Below are positions 1 to 7,642 of a DNA stretch of 24,746 nt, piece by piece. Under the pieces are notes generated by a model. That model had not been told where the DNA came from. It did no database searches and saw only the letters and a list, made by a program, of their open reading frames with translations. The position numbers and the translations under genes were made by a program. Positions within the stretch are counted from its first letter, which is position 1. Each line of letters begins with the position of its first letter. The stretch comes from DASXMX01 sp036794395 (GTDB taxonomy: Bacteria; Planctomycetota; Phycisphaerae; Tepidisphaerales; Tepidisphaeraceae). The DNA lies in assembly GCA_036794395.1 (NCBI GenBank), contig DAIRGS010000079.1, positions 1 to 24,746 of the forward strand, written 5' to 3'.

Positions 1-224
1 CGGATGATGGCGGCAAGTAATGACTCACGGTTCGAACGGGGTTCCGTGCTCTCCGTTCATTTCATAGCAGCTACTCGTCCCGCCGCTGGTTTAGGAGCGG
101 GTGGCGATTCATTCAGGGATTAACTGAACTCGGAACCGACGTATTTCATTGTCATTAGCGTGGGGTAGGCGAACGATCGTGCCAGCGAAGAGCAAGAAGG
201 CGATCGTTCAAGGTTGAGTTGAAA
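1..224. other. Left chromosomal flank, no gene recognised
   Basis: I see no convincing coding region, RNA gene or insertion sequence here. It is the DNA that would have lain downstream of the tRNA-Lys gene before integration. The only structure is an inverted repeat listed separately. Confidence 0.5.
171..209. repeat. 9-bp inverted repeat just outside attL
   Basis: GAACGATCG (171-179) and its exact reverse complement CGATCGTTC (201-209) are separated by 21 bases. No T-run follows on either strand, so it is not a clear intrinsic terminator. It lies 15 bp outside the left attachment repeat. It may be a folded transcript end of the original tRNA locus or a protein-binding site; the role is unknown. 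Confidence 0.45.
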
Positions 225-269
225 TGCGCCATCCAGGACTTGAACCTGGAACCCGCTGATTAAGAGTCA
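225..269. repeat. attL: 45-bp orphan copy of the tRNA-Lys 3' end
   Basis: The 45 bases are identical to 17593-17637. They run from the discriminator base of the tRNA to inside the 5' strand of the anticodon stem. The copies diverge immediately outside (A at 270 against G at 17638). The 5' half of a tRNA is missing here, so this copy is not a functional gene. An identity block ending in the anticodon stem is typical of tyrosine integrases that cross over at the anticodon loop. Confidence 0.93.
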
Positions 270-312
270 AGGGTTGTGGGGGTACCCGCTGATGGATGTT
301 CATTGATTAAGA

Positions 313-340
313 TTGATATTGTAGGGAAACAAGCTACTAT
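313..340 (+). promoter_or_regulatory. Predicted sigma70-type promoter of the integrase
   Basis: A -35-like TTGATA (313-318) and a -10-like TACTAT (335-340) are separated by 16 bp. Transcription would start near 347 and leave a leader of about 80 nt before the integrase ATG at 428. That leader contains the three GTAGCAC arm-type repeats, so bound integrase could repress its own gene. Confidence 0.5.
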
Positions 341-350
341 CTGCATTGTT

Positions 351-406
351 CGTGCTACCTCAAAATTGATGGAAATTGACCAATCCGGTAGCACGGGGGT
401 AGCACG
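351..406. promoter_or_regulatory. Left arm-type integrase sites (GGTAGCACG x3)
   Basis: GGTAGCACG occurs exactly at 387-395 and 398-406, two direct copies with an 11-bp period, and once inverted as CGTGCTACC at 351-359. A matching direct pair with the same 11-bp period is at the other end of the element (17548-17567). Repeats near both attachment sites fit arm-type binding sites for the DUF4102-type N-terminal domain of the integrase. They also sit in the integrase leader. The integrase assignment is inference. Confidence 0.65.
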
Positions 407-427
407 AGCGAAATGGGAGACAATACA

Positions 428-1639
428 ATGCAGTCGAAATTCAACTTCACCGTCGCATCTCTTAACGCCGTTAAGCCACCGAAAGACGCCGATCGGGTCT
501 ACGTCTACGACCTGCGCACGGTGGGACTCGCGTTGTGTGTGACCAGCGCCGGCGGCCGCACGTTCTACTTCTATCGCAAGTTCGATGGACAACCGGGCCG
601 GCTCAAGCTGGGGGGCTTCCCTGAAATCACGATCGAGCAGGCCCGCAATATCGCGGACATCAACAACGGCAAGATCGCCAACGGGATCAACCCCTTCGAA
701 GAGCGCCGGGCGGCACGGGCCGCGGAGACGTTTGGGGAGTTGTTCAAACGCTACATGGAACAGCACGCCAAGGTGCATAAGAAGACGTGGCAGGATGATC
801 AGGACCAGTACGACCGGTATCTTGAATCGTGGGGCAGTCGCATCGCGCGTAAGGTTCGCAAGCACGATGTTCGGGCGCTCCACACACGCATCGGCACGGA
901 CAACGGGCCGTACACTGCCAATCGGCTCTTGAGCCTCATACACACCGTCTACAGCAAGACAGAGACGAACGGGGCGGAAGGCACCAACCCCGCCAAAGGT
1001 ATCCAACGATTCAAAGAGCAGGAACGGGAACGGTTCTTAAACCCCGACGAAGTCCCGACATTCTTCAAAGCACTGGACGCCGAACCTTCGGAGATGATCC
1101 GGGACTATGTGATGATCAGCATTCTTTGCGGCGCCCGCCGGGCGAACGTGTGCGCGATGCGTTGGGACGATCTACACCTCGACCGGGCGACGTGGGTCAT
1201 TCCCGACACGAAGTCCGGCCAGCCGGTGACGTTAGCGCTGGTGCCGAAGATTATCGACGTCCTGAGACGGCGCCGGGAGACGATCGGGGTTGACGATGAG
1301 GGGCAGGTTAAATCGGATTGGGTGTTTCCGAGCTACGGCAAAACCGGGCACCTGGTTGAACCCAAGGGCGCGTGGAAAAACATCCTTACCGCGGCCGGCA
1401 TTAAAGATTTGAGAATTCACGACCTTCGGAGAACGCTCGGCAGTTGGCTCGCTGCGAACGGTGAAAGCCTCACCACCATCGGGAAGATATTGGGGCACAA
1501 GTCGACCGCCAGCACGAAGATTTACGCCCGGCTACACCTTGGCGCGGTTCGGGCATCGGTGGAGACGGCAACCACCGCATTGCTTGACGCGGCTATCGCA
1601 CTGCCGGCACCGGCGAATATGGAAGGGGCAACAAAGTGA
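428..1639 (+). CDS. P4-type tyrosine site-specific integrase
   Basis: This 403-residue protein should integrate and excise the element at tRNA-Lys. The N-terminal about 100 residues resemble the DUF4102 arm-binding domain of P4-type integrases (TFYFYRKFDGQPGRLKLGG). A core-binding helical region follows. The catalytic domain has all expected residues: Arg237 (CGARRANV), Lys262 (DTKSG), His331 and Arg334 (HDLRR), His357 (GHKS) and nucleophile Tyr366 (KIYARL). I chose the ATG at 428 because GGGAGA lies 7 bp upstream; an in-frame ATG at 413 would add five residues. The length is normal for the family. Its stop overlaps the GTG start of the next gene, so the two are probably translated together. 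It looks intact and functional. Confidence 0.95.
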   Translation: MQSKFNFTVASLNAVKPPKDADRVYVYDLRTVGLALCVTSAGGRTFYFYRKFDGQPGRLKLGGFPEITIEQARNIADINNGKIANGINPFEERRAARAAETFGELFKRYMEQHAKVHKKTWQDDQDQYDRYLESWGSRIARKVRKHDVRALHTRIGTDNGPYTANRLLSLIHTVYSKTETNGAEGTNPAKGIQRFKEQERERFLNPDEVPTFFKALDAEPSEMIRDYVMISILCGARRANVCAMRWDDLHLDRATWVIPDTKSGQPVTLALVPKIIDVLRRRRETIGVDDEGQVKSDWVFPSYGKTGHLVEPKGAWKNILTAAGIKDLRIHDLRRTLGSWLAANGESLTTIGKILGHKSTASTKIYARLHLGAVRASVETATTALLDAAIALPAPANMEGATK

Positions 1640-2772
1640 AAGACACCAAAGCCGAAGCACGATTGAAACCGAAGCCACCGCAAAAGCGAGCGGTTCCGCA
1701 GATTTCTGCGGAGGCGGAGAAGGCGACACTGGACCCTAAAAACATCGTATCTAATTGCCGAACCTCGCTAGGCTCCATTCTTCGGTTTGAGGAACGAGCT
1801 CTCAGACGGCAGGATGATGAGACATACTACGGGAATTTGGAGACTGCGCGCCGGCGGCATCGTGGGCGTCTCCACAATCGCATCATCATCATCAAGGCCC
1901 GCGAGAACCGCAGGCCCGTTGCGGCTGTCTTTAATGACCTCGTGCCCCTACTGCCGACATTGAAGTCCTTGTGCAAGCTCCTACTTGTGCGACCCCAAGG
2001 GCAATTTACCATCGACGCCGCAAAGGACGTCTTATTTGGGTTGAGCGATGAATCTGAAAAGAAAACATCGATAGGCACCTGCCTCGCCGTATTTGAGTTT
2101 GGATATTCGAAAGTGAATGAAGGAACAAAATTCTGGATGGAGGGTCAATCTCCATACAAGGACCAATGGGGAAATTGGGCTGTAAGCGCCGATGAGCAGG
2201 CCTCCATTTCGATCCTGCAAAATGCCAGCGAAGCGGCGAAAAAGATCGCTGACGGCAAGGGCGATGCGGAACACGAAAAGCTAATCCGCAGGCTGATAGA
2301 GTTGCTTTCGCCTTGCTCCCCCGCGGCAGTCGAAACAGCGCCAGAGCCGGCACCCGCCGCGCCGCCGCTCGCGTTACACCAACACTTGGAAGCGAAGCAC
2401 GAATATGAACCGAATTCGTCATGCATGACGAATCTCGACCCACCAGCGCCGGATACTTCATCCTGGCCGGGGTTCTCTGAAATCCGGGACAAGTGGCATA
2501 TGGTTGATTATGAGCTATCCAGGCTGATTAAGGCTGGCGACGTATCTGCGGATCGCAAGGGGAAGGGTATGCGATTCGACCCGGTTTCAATTCTGAAATA
2601 TGAGAGGGAGCACCCCGACGTTTTGAAGAAGTCGGCACAACCCCCGCAACCAGTTCTAAAGGCAAAGATGAAATTTAAGATGTGCACCTGCGGGGAAACG
2701 GTTTCTGTCATTCCGCCAGCATCGCCCAAGTGCCCGAAATGCGGAAAGACCGATGGTTTTACTAAACTTTGA
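1636..2772 (+). CDS. Unknown protein with C-terminal zinc ribbon, coupled to the integrase
   Basis: Function not recognised. The 378-residue protein starts at a GTG inside a GTGA overlap with the integrase stop, implying translational coupling. The N-terminus is basic and low in complexity. The middle (about 60-200) is an unassigned globular region. Around 225-250 there is a Pro/Ala-rich linker. Around 285-325 a segment containing HMVDYELSRLIKAGDVSADR resembles a small winged-helix or HTH domain. The last about 30 residues hold CTCGE and CPKCG, two Cys pairs that should bind zinc. This layout suggests a DNA-binding accessory factor, possibly for recombination, but that is inference. Confidence 0.75.
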   Translation: MKDTKAEARLKPKPPQKRAVPQISAEAEKATLDPKNIVSNCRTSLGSILRFEERALRRQDDETYYGNLETARRRHRGRLHNRIIIIKARENRRPVAAVFNDLVPLLPTLKSLCKLLLVRPQGQFTIDAAKDVLFGLSDESEKKTSIGTCLAVFEFGYSKVNEGTKFWMEGQSPYKDQWGNWAVSADEQASISILQNASEAAKKIADGKGDAEHEKLIRRLIELLSPCSPAAVETAPEPAPAAPPLALHQHLEAKHEYEPNSSCMTNLDPPAPDTSSWPGFSEIRDKWHMVDYELSRLIKAGDVSADRKGKGMRFDPVSILKYEREHPDVLKKSAQPPQPVLKAKMKFKMCTCGETVSVIPPASPKCPKCGKTDGFTKL

Positions 2773-2891
2773 ACCCCGCGCAACTTGCGCCATCCTTGCG
2801 CCGACAATTCGAGAACTGCCTGTTTTGCAGTGTTTCGCTCGAAATATCCTTGCAAGGTCGTAGCACATCCCGCCGCTCGATTTAATGAGCC

Positions 2892-2918
2892 CCGTTGATT
2901 GACGTAACTCAACGGAGG
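2892..2918 (+). promoter_or_regulatory. Inverted repeat overlapping the excisionase-like ribosome site
   Basis: CCGTTGA (2892-2898) and TCAACGG (2909-2915) form perfect 7-bp arms separated by 10 bases. The right arm overlaps the ribosome binding site GGAGG (2914-2918) of the gene starting at 2925. As RNA it could partly hide the ribosome site; as DNA it could be an operator. The intergenic stretch 2773-2924 also has one isolated CGTAGCACA (2859-2867), related to the integrase arm repeats but possibly there by chance. Confidence 0.45.
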
Positions 2919-2924
2919 TTCGAT

Positions 2925-3137
2925 ATGAGCGATGATGAACGCCCTCGACTGACAGACGCACAAGCTGCCGATTACATCGGCGTCAAAAAGCAAACGCTTG
3001 CCGCGTGGCGATGCACGAAGCGCCAAGCCATCCCCTTCACTCGCATCGGCCGCCTTGTGCGGTATGCCCGCGCCGACCTCGACCGGTTCCTGGCCGCCAG
3101 CAAGGTCGGCAACTCCACCCAACTCGTCACGGCCTAA
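2925..3137 (+). CDS. Small HTH protein, excisionase-like (MerR/HTH_17 type)
   Basis: A 70-residue DNA-binding protein. Residues about 10-60 follow the HTH_17/MerR-like pattern: an LTDAQAADYIGVKKQTLAAWR helix-turn-helix, then a wing (IPFTRIGRLVRYARADLDRFL) ending in the Tyr-x-x-x-Asp-Leu signature of excisionase-family regulators. I chose ATG 2925 because GGAGG sits 6 bp upstream; an in-frame start at 2895 lacks a ribosome site. Such proteins next to tyrosine integrases often act as excisionases or as activators of the following genes. Which role applies here cannot be told from sequence. Confidence 0.82.
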   Translation: MSDDERPRLTDAQAADYIGVKKQTLAAWRCTKRQAIPFTRIGRLVRYARADLDRFLAASKVGNSTQLVTA

Positions 3138-3151
3138 CCCGGCGCATGCGC

Positions 3152-3192
3152 CAACACCCCGACCTGCGAAGTTGGGCGTTGACGCATTTTTT
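3152..3192 (+). terminator. Weak terminator-like hairpin after the excisionase-like gene
   Basis: CAACACCC (3152-3159) can pair with GGGCGTTG (3174-3181) with one mismatch. A run of six T starts at 3187. A 12-bp palindrome, GGCGCATGCGCC, lies just upstream at 3141-3152. The T-run ends just before the ribosome site of the next gene, so it may act as a partial terminator or attenuator. Confidence 0.3.
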
Positions 3193-3203
3193 AAGGTGAA
3201 CAC

Positions 3204-3473
3204 ATGAACGATAGCACGAACCAAACACTTTTCCCAATCACCCCATCGAATCCGCCCCCGTTTGTCCCGCTGGACGATCAGCCTTCGGAATACATCGAAG
3301 AAGCAACGCGCGTTGCCGGTTTGCTCAACAAGCATCGTAGTTACTACTTCACCCCAGGCTCATACGACTGCATTGGCGCGGTTGCTCTGCATTGTGCGGG
3401 GCTGGGAAGGATCTATCTGGGCGAGGGCGGATTTCGCCTTGAGGATCGTCGGAGAAGGGCGGTGGGTCGATGA
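3204..3473 (+). CDS. Small unknown protein, first gene of the replication block
   Basis: Not recognised. This is an 89-residue protein with a Pro-rich N-terminus, a helical middle (EYIEEATRVAGLLNKH) and a short C-terminal stretch with CIGAVALHCAGLG. AAGGTG lies about 7 bp before the ATG. Its stop overlaps the next start as ATGA, and the next gene overlaps the primase-helicase in the same way, so the three should be made together. This suggests an accessory role in replication, by context only. Confidence 0.65.
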   Translation: MNDSTNQTLFPITPSNPPPFVPLDDQPSEYIEEATRVAGLLNKHRSYYFTPGSYDCIGAVALHCAGLGRIYLGEGGFRLEDRRRRAVGR

Positions 3474-3853
3474 GCGCCGCCAACACACAAGTTAAGTATC
3501 TATTTCGTGATGCCGGAACTGATTTCTTTGCTGGTAGCCACTGCGCTGTATGCCAAGGCGAACCGCCGGCCGACATCGAATTATGGATCGATGGCAAGTT
3601 GTCGAGCTACGTTTGCAGTAATTGCCTTCGCGCCGCGCATCGCTGTGGTATCGAGGGTTGGAAACGTCGCCTGTGTCGCCGGGCGCGTCAGATGGAACTA
3701 CTTGCGGCACGGATGAGGGAAGTTGCGGGCCGCATCCCGAATGGCGATTGCAATTTCGAACTCCCGATTTACGAAGACGCGTTTCATTCATGGACTGCCA
3801 TTGGACCACTCGAATACGCGGCGGCGGTGGATGATCGGGGGGATGTGGAATGA
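3470..3853 (+). CDS. Small Cys4 zinc-finger-like protein
   Basis: A 127-residue protein with two Cys pairs, CAVC (about residues 25-28) and CSNC (about 49-52), spaced as in a treble-clef or ribbon zinc site. A basic Arg-rich helix follows (WKRRLCRRARQMELLAARMREVAG). The C-terminal about 35 residues are acidic. Both ends have ATGA overlaps with neighbours. Tight coupling to the primase-helicase suggests a DNA-binding or loading helper, but I do not recognise a named family. Confidence 0.7.
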   Translation: MSAANTQVKYLFRDAGTDFFAGSHCAVCQGEPPADIELWIDGKLSSYVCSNCLRAAHRCGIEGWKRRLCRRARQMELLAARMREVAGRIPNGDCNFELPIYEDAFHSWTAIGPLEYAAAVDDRGDVE

Positions 3854-6438
3854 GCCCGGCCACCACAACCGCAACATCAAATCCCCAGGCGTGGCGCACG
3901 CGAGCGCCCGAGCTTGCCGCGTGGGCAATCGATCGGCTCGTGAACCGCGTCGACGTGTGGGGCGGATACCTTCCGATGCATCTCCGCGAAGCGGATAAGA
4001 AAACGGTTACGAAGCCGGCAAAAAACAAGCGCGGGACGGTTCGGCTCACGGTCGAAACTCTCGAAGCGCATTTTCGCGGGCAGAGCGAGGGCGATATTGT
4101 TGGGCTTCACGCGATTTCAGAAGCCGGCACATGCAAATGGGTGGGGCTCGACATCGACAATCACGGCGCTGCGGACTCGTCAGCCAATCTCAAGTATGCC
4201 GTTTACCTGCATGACAAGCTGGTTTCGATGGGGTTCTCGCCAATCCTGAGCGACAGCGACGGCAAGGGCGGGTTTCACCTACTGACGGTCTTTAGCGAAC
4301 CCATCCCCAGCCCGTCGGCGCACTACTTCGGTAAGTGGCTCGTTTCTGACTTTGCCGATCATGGCATTGCCCAGGCCCCGGAAGTTTTCCCGAAGCAACC
4401 CGATCTATCGGAAGTGCAATTCGGAAATTGGATGCGACTCCCCGGCCGCCACCACACGCGCGACCATTGGTCGAAAGTATGGGATGGATTCGGTTGGCGT
4501 GATGGGTTCGAAGCGGTGGAGATGATCCGGCACACATCCGGCGATCCTGCCGAGTTGATTCCAGCCGACGCCGCTCCGCCAGCGCCCAAGCCACGCCAGA
4601 CGGCCCCGAAATACGTCGCCGATGGTCCGGACAACCGCGTGGTTCGTTGCCGCGCCTACGTCGAAAAGCTACCGCCCAGTGTTTCCGGCGATCGCGGACA
4701 CGACAAGTTGCTGCAGGTAGCGTGCGAAACTCTGCGGTTCGGGCTGGACGATTCGGACGCGCTGGCGGTGCTTCACGATTACAACCGGCGCGCAGATCCG
4801 GAGTGGGATGAGCGGGACATTGATAAAAAGCTAAAGGATGCACACCGCAAGGTCAATGGTGAGTTTGGTAGCCGGCTGAAAGAGGATCGACCGCAAAAAA
4901 CCATATCAAAACGGCAACGCGCTGCCGATTTGGGGGAGCAAGATGCCGGACCAAATCCGACACGCATGTCGGATATCGAGCGTCGGGAGTTTGACCCCAA
5001 AGACCCCCTGGCGATTGCCCGGCAGTTTCGGCGGGACGTTTACGATCATGCCGATGGTCCGACGCTGTACCACGATGGCGACACCGCGATTGCATGGGAG
5101 CAGACGAAATATATCGAGGTTCGGGACGCTGCACTGAGGGCGGAGCTTTACCCATACCTTGAACGGGCGCAAAAGCTGATCCGGCGGGGTGAAACTGAAA
5201 TGCTTGTCCCGTTCATGCCGACGCAAAACAACGTCAGCAACATTTCGGACGCGCTGAACGCCGCGTGTTACCTTGAACGGAAAGCACCATGCTGGCTCAC
5301 CGATGAGCGGGATCTACCGGACCCCATCGAAATCGTCGCGGCAAGCAATGGCTTGATCCATCTTCGGAAGGATGCCACCGCGAAACTTTTTCGGCCGCCT
5401 ACCCCGCTATTCTTCTCGCGTAACGCCCTCGACTATGAATTCCTGGCCGACGCCGCGAGCCCGGCAACGTGGCTTTGGCTTCTCGATCAGCTTTGGCCGG
5501 ACGATCCACAGTCAATCGAGGCGCTGCAAGAGTGGTTCGGATACTGTCTCACGCCCGACACGCGACAGCAGAAGGCAATGCTACTTGTGGGGCCCAAACG
5601 CGCCGGCAAGGGCACGATTGCCCGTGTGCTTTCCCGGCTGATCGGCTTGCCCAACGTATGCGGGCCCACGCTCAGCGGACTTTCGACCAATTTCGGATTG
5701 TGGCCATTGATCGGCAAGTTGCTGGCGATCATCTCCGACGCGCGCCTGAGTGGGCGCACGGATCAGGCCATCATCACCGAGCGAATCTTGGCATTGACCG
5801 GGGAAGACGCAATCACGATCGACCGGAAGAATTTGGCGCCAGTGACAGAGCGGCTTTTGTGCCGGCTGATGATTCTCACGAACGAACTTCCCAGGCTTGC
5901 CGACGCCAGCGGGGCGCTGGCCAGCCGTTTTATCGTGCTCACGCTCACCGAATCATTCTACGGGAAAGAAGACACGGGGCTGGAGGAGCGGATCTGTGCC
6001 GAGATGCCGGGCATCTTGCTTTGGGCAATCGAGGGTTGGCGTCGACTCCGCGAACGTGGTCATTTCGTTCAGCCGGCGACGTCGGCGGAAGCAATCGAGG
6101 AACTTAACGACCTCGCGAGCCCGGTTGGCGCTTTCCTTCGGGAGTGGTGCGCGGTGCGGGCTGGTGCGGAGGTGAAGGTAACCGAGCTATTCGAGGCGTG
6201 GGGGTTCTGGTGCGCAGAGCAGGGACGGGAGCAACCCGGAACACAAACCGTGTTCGGTCGCGATCTTAGGGCCGCCGCTCCTCGCATCGCAACGCCGCAA
6301 CGCGGCACCGGCGCAGATCGATACCGCGTGTTTCAAGGCATCACATTGACCGAATCGGCAAAGGCAACGGCACAGATGGAGCGTTCCAAACACGCGCAAA
6401 CACGCGGGCATATGCATTGCACGCATAGCGAGGGTTGA
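3850..6438 (+). CDS. Primase-helicase: AEP primase fused to SF3 (D5/P4-type) helicase
   Basis: An 862-residue replication protein. Residues about 60-215 look like an archaeo-eukaryotic primase: the DID metal motif (101-103), SDGKGGFH ending at His143, and MRLPGRHH around 195-202, resembling the TOTE-type AEP primases. A linker region (about 220-480) follows. Residues about 500-790 are a superfamily 3 helicase: Walker A GPKRAGKGT (581-589), Walker B-like LLAIISDA with Asp630, and motif C LMILTNE with Asn678. The C-terminal part resembles the DNA-binding tail of D5/P4 helicases. Known relatives prime and unwind DNA at their own origin. It starts in an ATGA overlap with the zinc-finger gene. All key motifs are present, so it is probably active. 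Confidence 0.92.
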   Translation: MSPATTTATSNPQAWRTRAPELAAWAIDRLVNRVDVWGGYLPMHLREADKKTVTKPAKNKRGTVRLTVETLEAHFRGQSEGDIVGLHAISEAGTCKWVGLDIDNHGAADSSANLKYAVYLHDKLVSMGFSPILSDSDGKGGFHLLTVFSEPIPSPSAHYFGKWLVSDFADHGIAQAPEVFPKQPDLSEVQFGNWMRLPGRHHTRDHWSKVWDGFGWRDGFEAVEMIRHTSGDPAELIPADAAPPAPKPRQTAPKYVADGPDNRVVRCRAYVEKLPPSVSGDRGHDKLLQVACETLRFGLDDSDALAVLHDYNRRADPEWDERDIDKKLKDAHRKVNGEFGSRLKEDRPQKTISKRQRAADLGEQDAGPNPTRMSDIERREFDPKDPLAIARQFRRDVYDHADGPTLYHDGDTAIAWEQTKYIEVRDAALRAELYPYLERAQKLIRRGETEMLVPFMPTQNNVSNISDALNAACYLERKAPCWLTDERDLPDPIEIVAASNGLIHLRKDATAKLFRPPTPLFFSRNALDYEFLADAASPATWLWLLDQLWPDDPQSIEALQEWFGYCLTPDTRQQKAMLLVGPKRAGKGTIARVLSRLIGLPNVCGPTLSGLSTNFGLWPLIGKLLAIISDARLSGRTDQAIITERILALTGEDAITIDRKNLAPVTERLLCRLMILTNELPRLADASGALASRFIVLTLTESFYGKEDTGLEERICAEMPGILLWAIEGWRRLRERGHFVQPATSAEAIEELNDLASPVGAFLREWCAVRAGAEVKVTELFEAWGFWCAEQGREQPGTQTVFGRDLRAAAPRIATPQRGTGADRYRVFQGITLTESAKATAQMERSKHAQTRGHMHCTHSEG

Positions 6439-6488
6439 ATTCATATATGGGAGCTGCAATGGGTAAACACAAGTGTTTCCCCGTGTTT
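6388..6488. other. Iteron-like AAACAC repeats, candidate replication origin
   Basis: AAACACGCG occurs twice with a 10-bp period (6388-6396 and 6398-6406), at the 3' end of the primase-helicase gene. About 80 bp on, the motif returns: AAACAC (6465-6470) opposite GTGTTT (6473-6478), then GTGTTT again 10 bp later (6483-6488). The space between holds a more AT-rich stretch around TTGAATTCATATATGG. Two direct pairs facing each other beside a P4-type replication gene look like an origin with iterons. An operator for the gene at 6526 is the alternative. Confidence 0.45.
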
Positions 6489-6525
6489 AAGTGGCTGGTA
6501 GTTCGAGCATCGAAGTAGCAACGAC

Positions 6526-6927
6526 ATGACAGAGTACAGCATTCAAATTCGAACCACGCCGGATAGTCGGATACCCGATGCCATTGGCTTGCGGAAGGTG
6601 CTGAAGGTGTTGCTGCGGACGTATGGGCTGCGATGCGTGTCGATTGCCGAGACCCCGACCAATCCATCGGCATCGGCTCATGACGCACAGGACAAGCCGG
6701 AAGGCGGCATGGCTGGCATTGTGGCATCCATTCGATGTCGTTGCCACGAAGACGACAGACAGGGCTACGCTGGTCACGGGGTTGATGAGCGTGACGGCGA
6801 ATGTGACACCATGAAAATTATGGTTGGGCTTGGGTCCTCCGCGGGGGCATGCCTTCACGCGGGTTTCGGGCTGGCGGAAGTTGGGTACAGATGGAATGCG
6901 AATAGTGACCTTACACCACCAGGTTAG
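6526..6927 (+). CDS. Unknown small protein heading the second block
   Basis: Not recognised. The 133-residue protein begins with a convincing alpha/beta segment (MTEYSIQIRTTPDSRIPDAI, then LRKVLKVLLRTYGLRCVSIAE). After residue about 42 it becomes low in complexity, with several Cys and Gly residues, and less convincing. The ribosome site is weak. It ends 7 bp before the start of the Nu1-like gene. A C-terminal frame error or a shorter ancestral protein is possible. Confidence 0.55.
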   Translation: MTEYSIQIRTTPDSRIPDAIGLRKVLKVLLRTYGLRCVSIAETPTNPSASAHDAQDKPEGGMAGIVASIRCRCHEDDRQGYAGHGVDERDGECDTMKIMVGLGSSAGACLHAGFGLAEVGYRWNANSDLTPPG

Positions 6928-6934
6928 GAAAACG

Positions 6935-7642
6935 ATGAGCGAGCCTGAAACCTACAACTCCGTCAGAGCCTTCGCACGGGCGATCGGGCGCTCCCATAGC
7001 AGCGTCGGGGAGTGGTTGCATCACCCTGAATGGCCGCTACAGAGCGTTCCCCCATGGAAGCCGGCTCACGTCTTGGCGGCACAGGAATGGGCCGACGAAA
7101 CCTTGCGGGATTCAACCCAGATGAAAGCCAAGGCGGTTGAAGTCCCGGCGCCGGGCTTCGCGATTGGGCCCGATGAATTGTGCGGAAGTCCCTTCAACAC
7201 CCAGATCCATCTCGGGGAACTTTGGGATTGCCTGTCTCACCGGGATCTTGTGTCACTGGCAAACGCGTTGACGGCCGCCGTCGCGTTCGAAATGATCGAC
7301 GTCTCAACTGAACGGGGCGAGGGGCAAAAAGACGCGATTCTTTCCCGAGCCCCGGTGGCCTACTTCCACAGACTTTTACGACTCGCCGAAAAGCACAACC
7401 GTGAGCGGCTGACGGGGCGGATGAATAACGCGCTGATTTATTTCCTGGCTCAGCGGTTCAATGTCGAGCGTCCCAACTGGTTTGGGGAGATGCCGGATCC
7501 GCCGTTCGATGAACTCCCCGACGAACTCCGCAACGTTGAGCCCCTCGACCACCGGAAGCCGGCGACAACCCAACCCGCGAAGTTGAAGCCATCACAGAAG
7601 AAATCCCAAACCGCCGGTGAACCCGGCAAGGAAAAAGCATGA
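6935..7642 (+). CDS. HTH protein resembling phage small terminase (Nu1-like)
   Basis: A 235-residue protein. Residues about 5-45 form a HTH (YNSVRAFARAIGRSHSSVGE, then WLHHPEWPL) of the type in Nu1-like small terminase subunits and other phage DNA-binding proteins. The middle (about 85-190) is helical, perhaps for oligomers. The C-terminus is a Pro/Lys-rich tail. I chose ATG 6935 because AGGA lies 5-8 bp upstream and the HTH begins right after it; an in-frame start at 6824 would overlap the previous gene by about 100 bp. No large terminase is in the element. It could select DNA for packaging by a helper phage, or be a plain regulator. Confidence 0.7.
   Translation: MSEPETYNSVRAFARAIGRSHSSVGEWLHHPEWPLQSVPPWKPAHVLAAQEWADETLRDSTQMKAKAVEVPAPGFAIGPDELCGSPFNTQIHLGELWDCLSHRDLVSLANALTAAVAFEMIDVSTERGEGQKDAILSRAPVAYFHRLLRLAEKHNRERLTGRMNNALIYFLAQRFNVERPNWFGEMPDPPFDELPDELRNVEPLDHRKPATTQPAKLKPSQKKSQTAGEPGKEKA

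Noticed and set aside
225..269. A tRNA-Lys gene at the left end
   Set aside because: Only the 3' 45 bases are present; the D-arm and 5' acceptor strand are absent, so it is an attachment-site remnant.
260..1006. A 248-residue minus-strand open frame
   Set aside because: It is antisense to the integrase N-terminal half, which has clear domain motifs.
2508..3335. A 275-residue minus-strand open frame
   Set aside because: It crosses the zinc-ribbon end, the excisionase-like gene and an intergenic region; no protein-like features.
5469..6107. A 212-residue + strand open frame
   Set aside because: Out-of-frame shadow inside the SF3 helicase domain of the primase-helicase.
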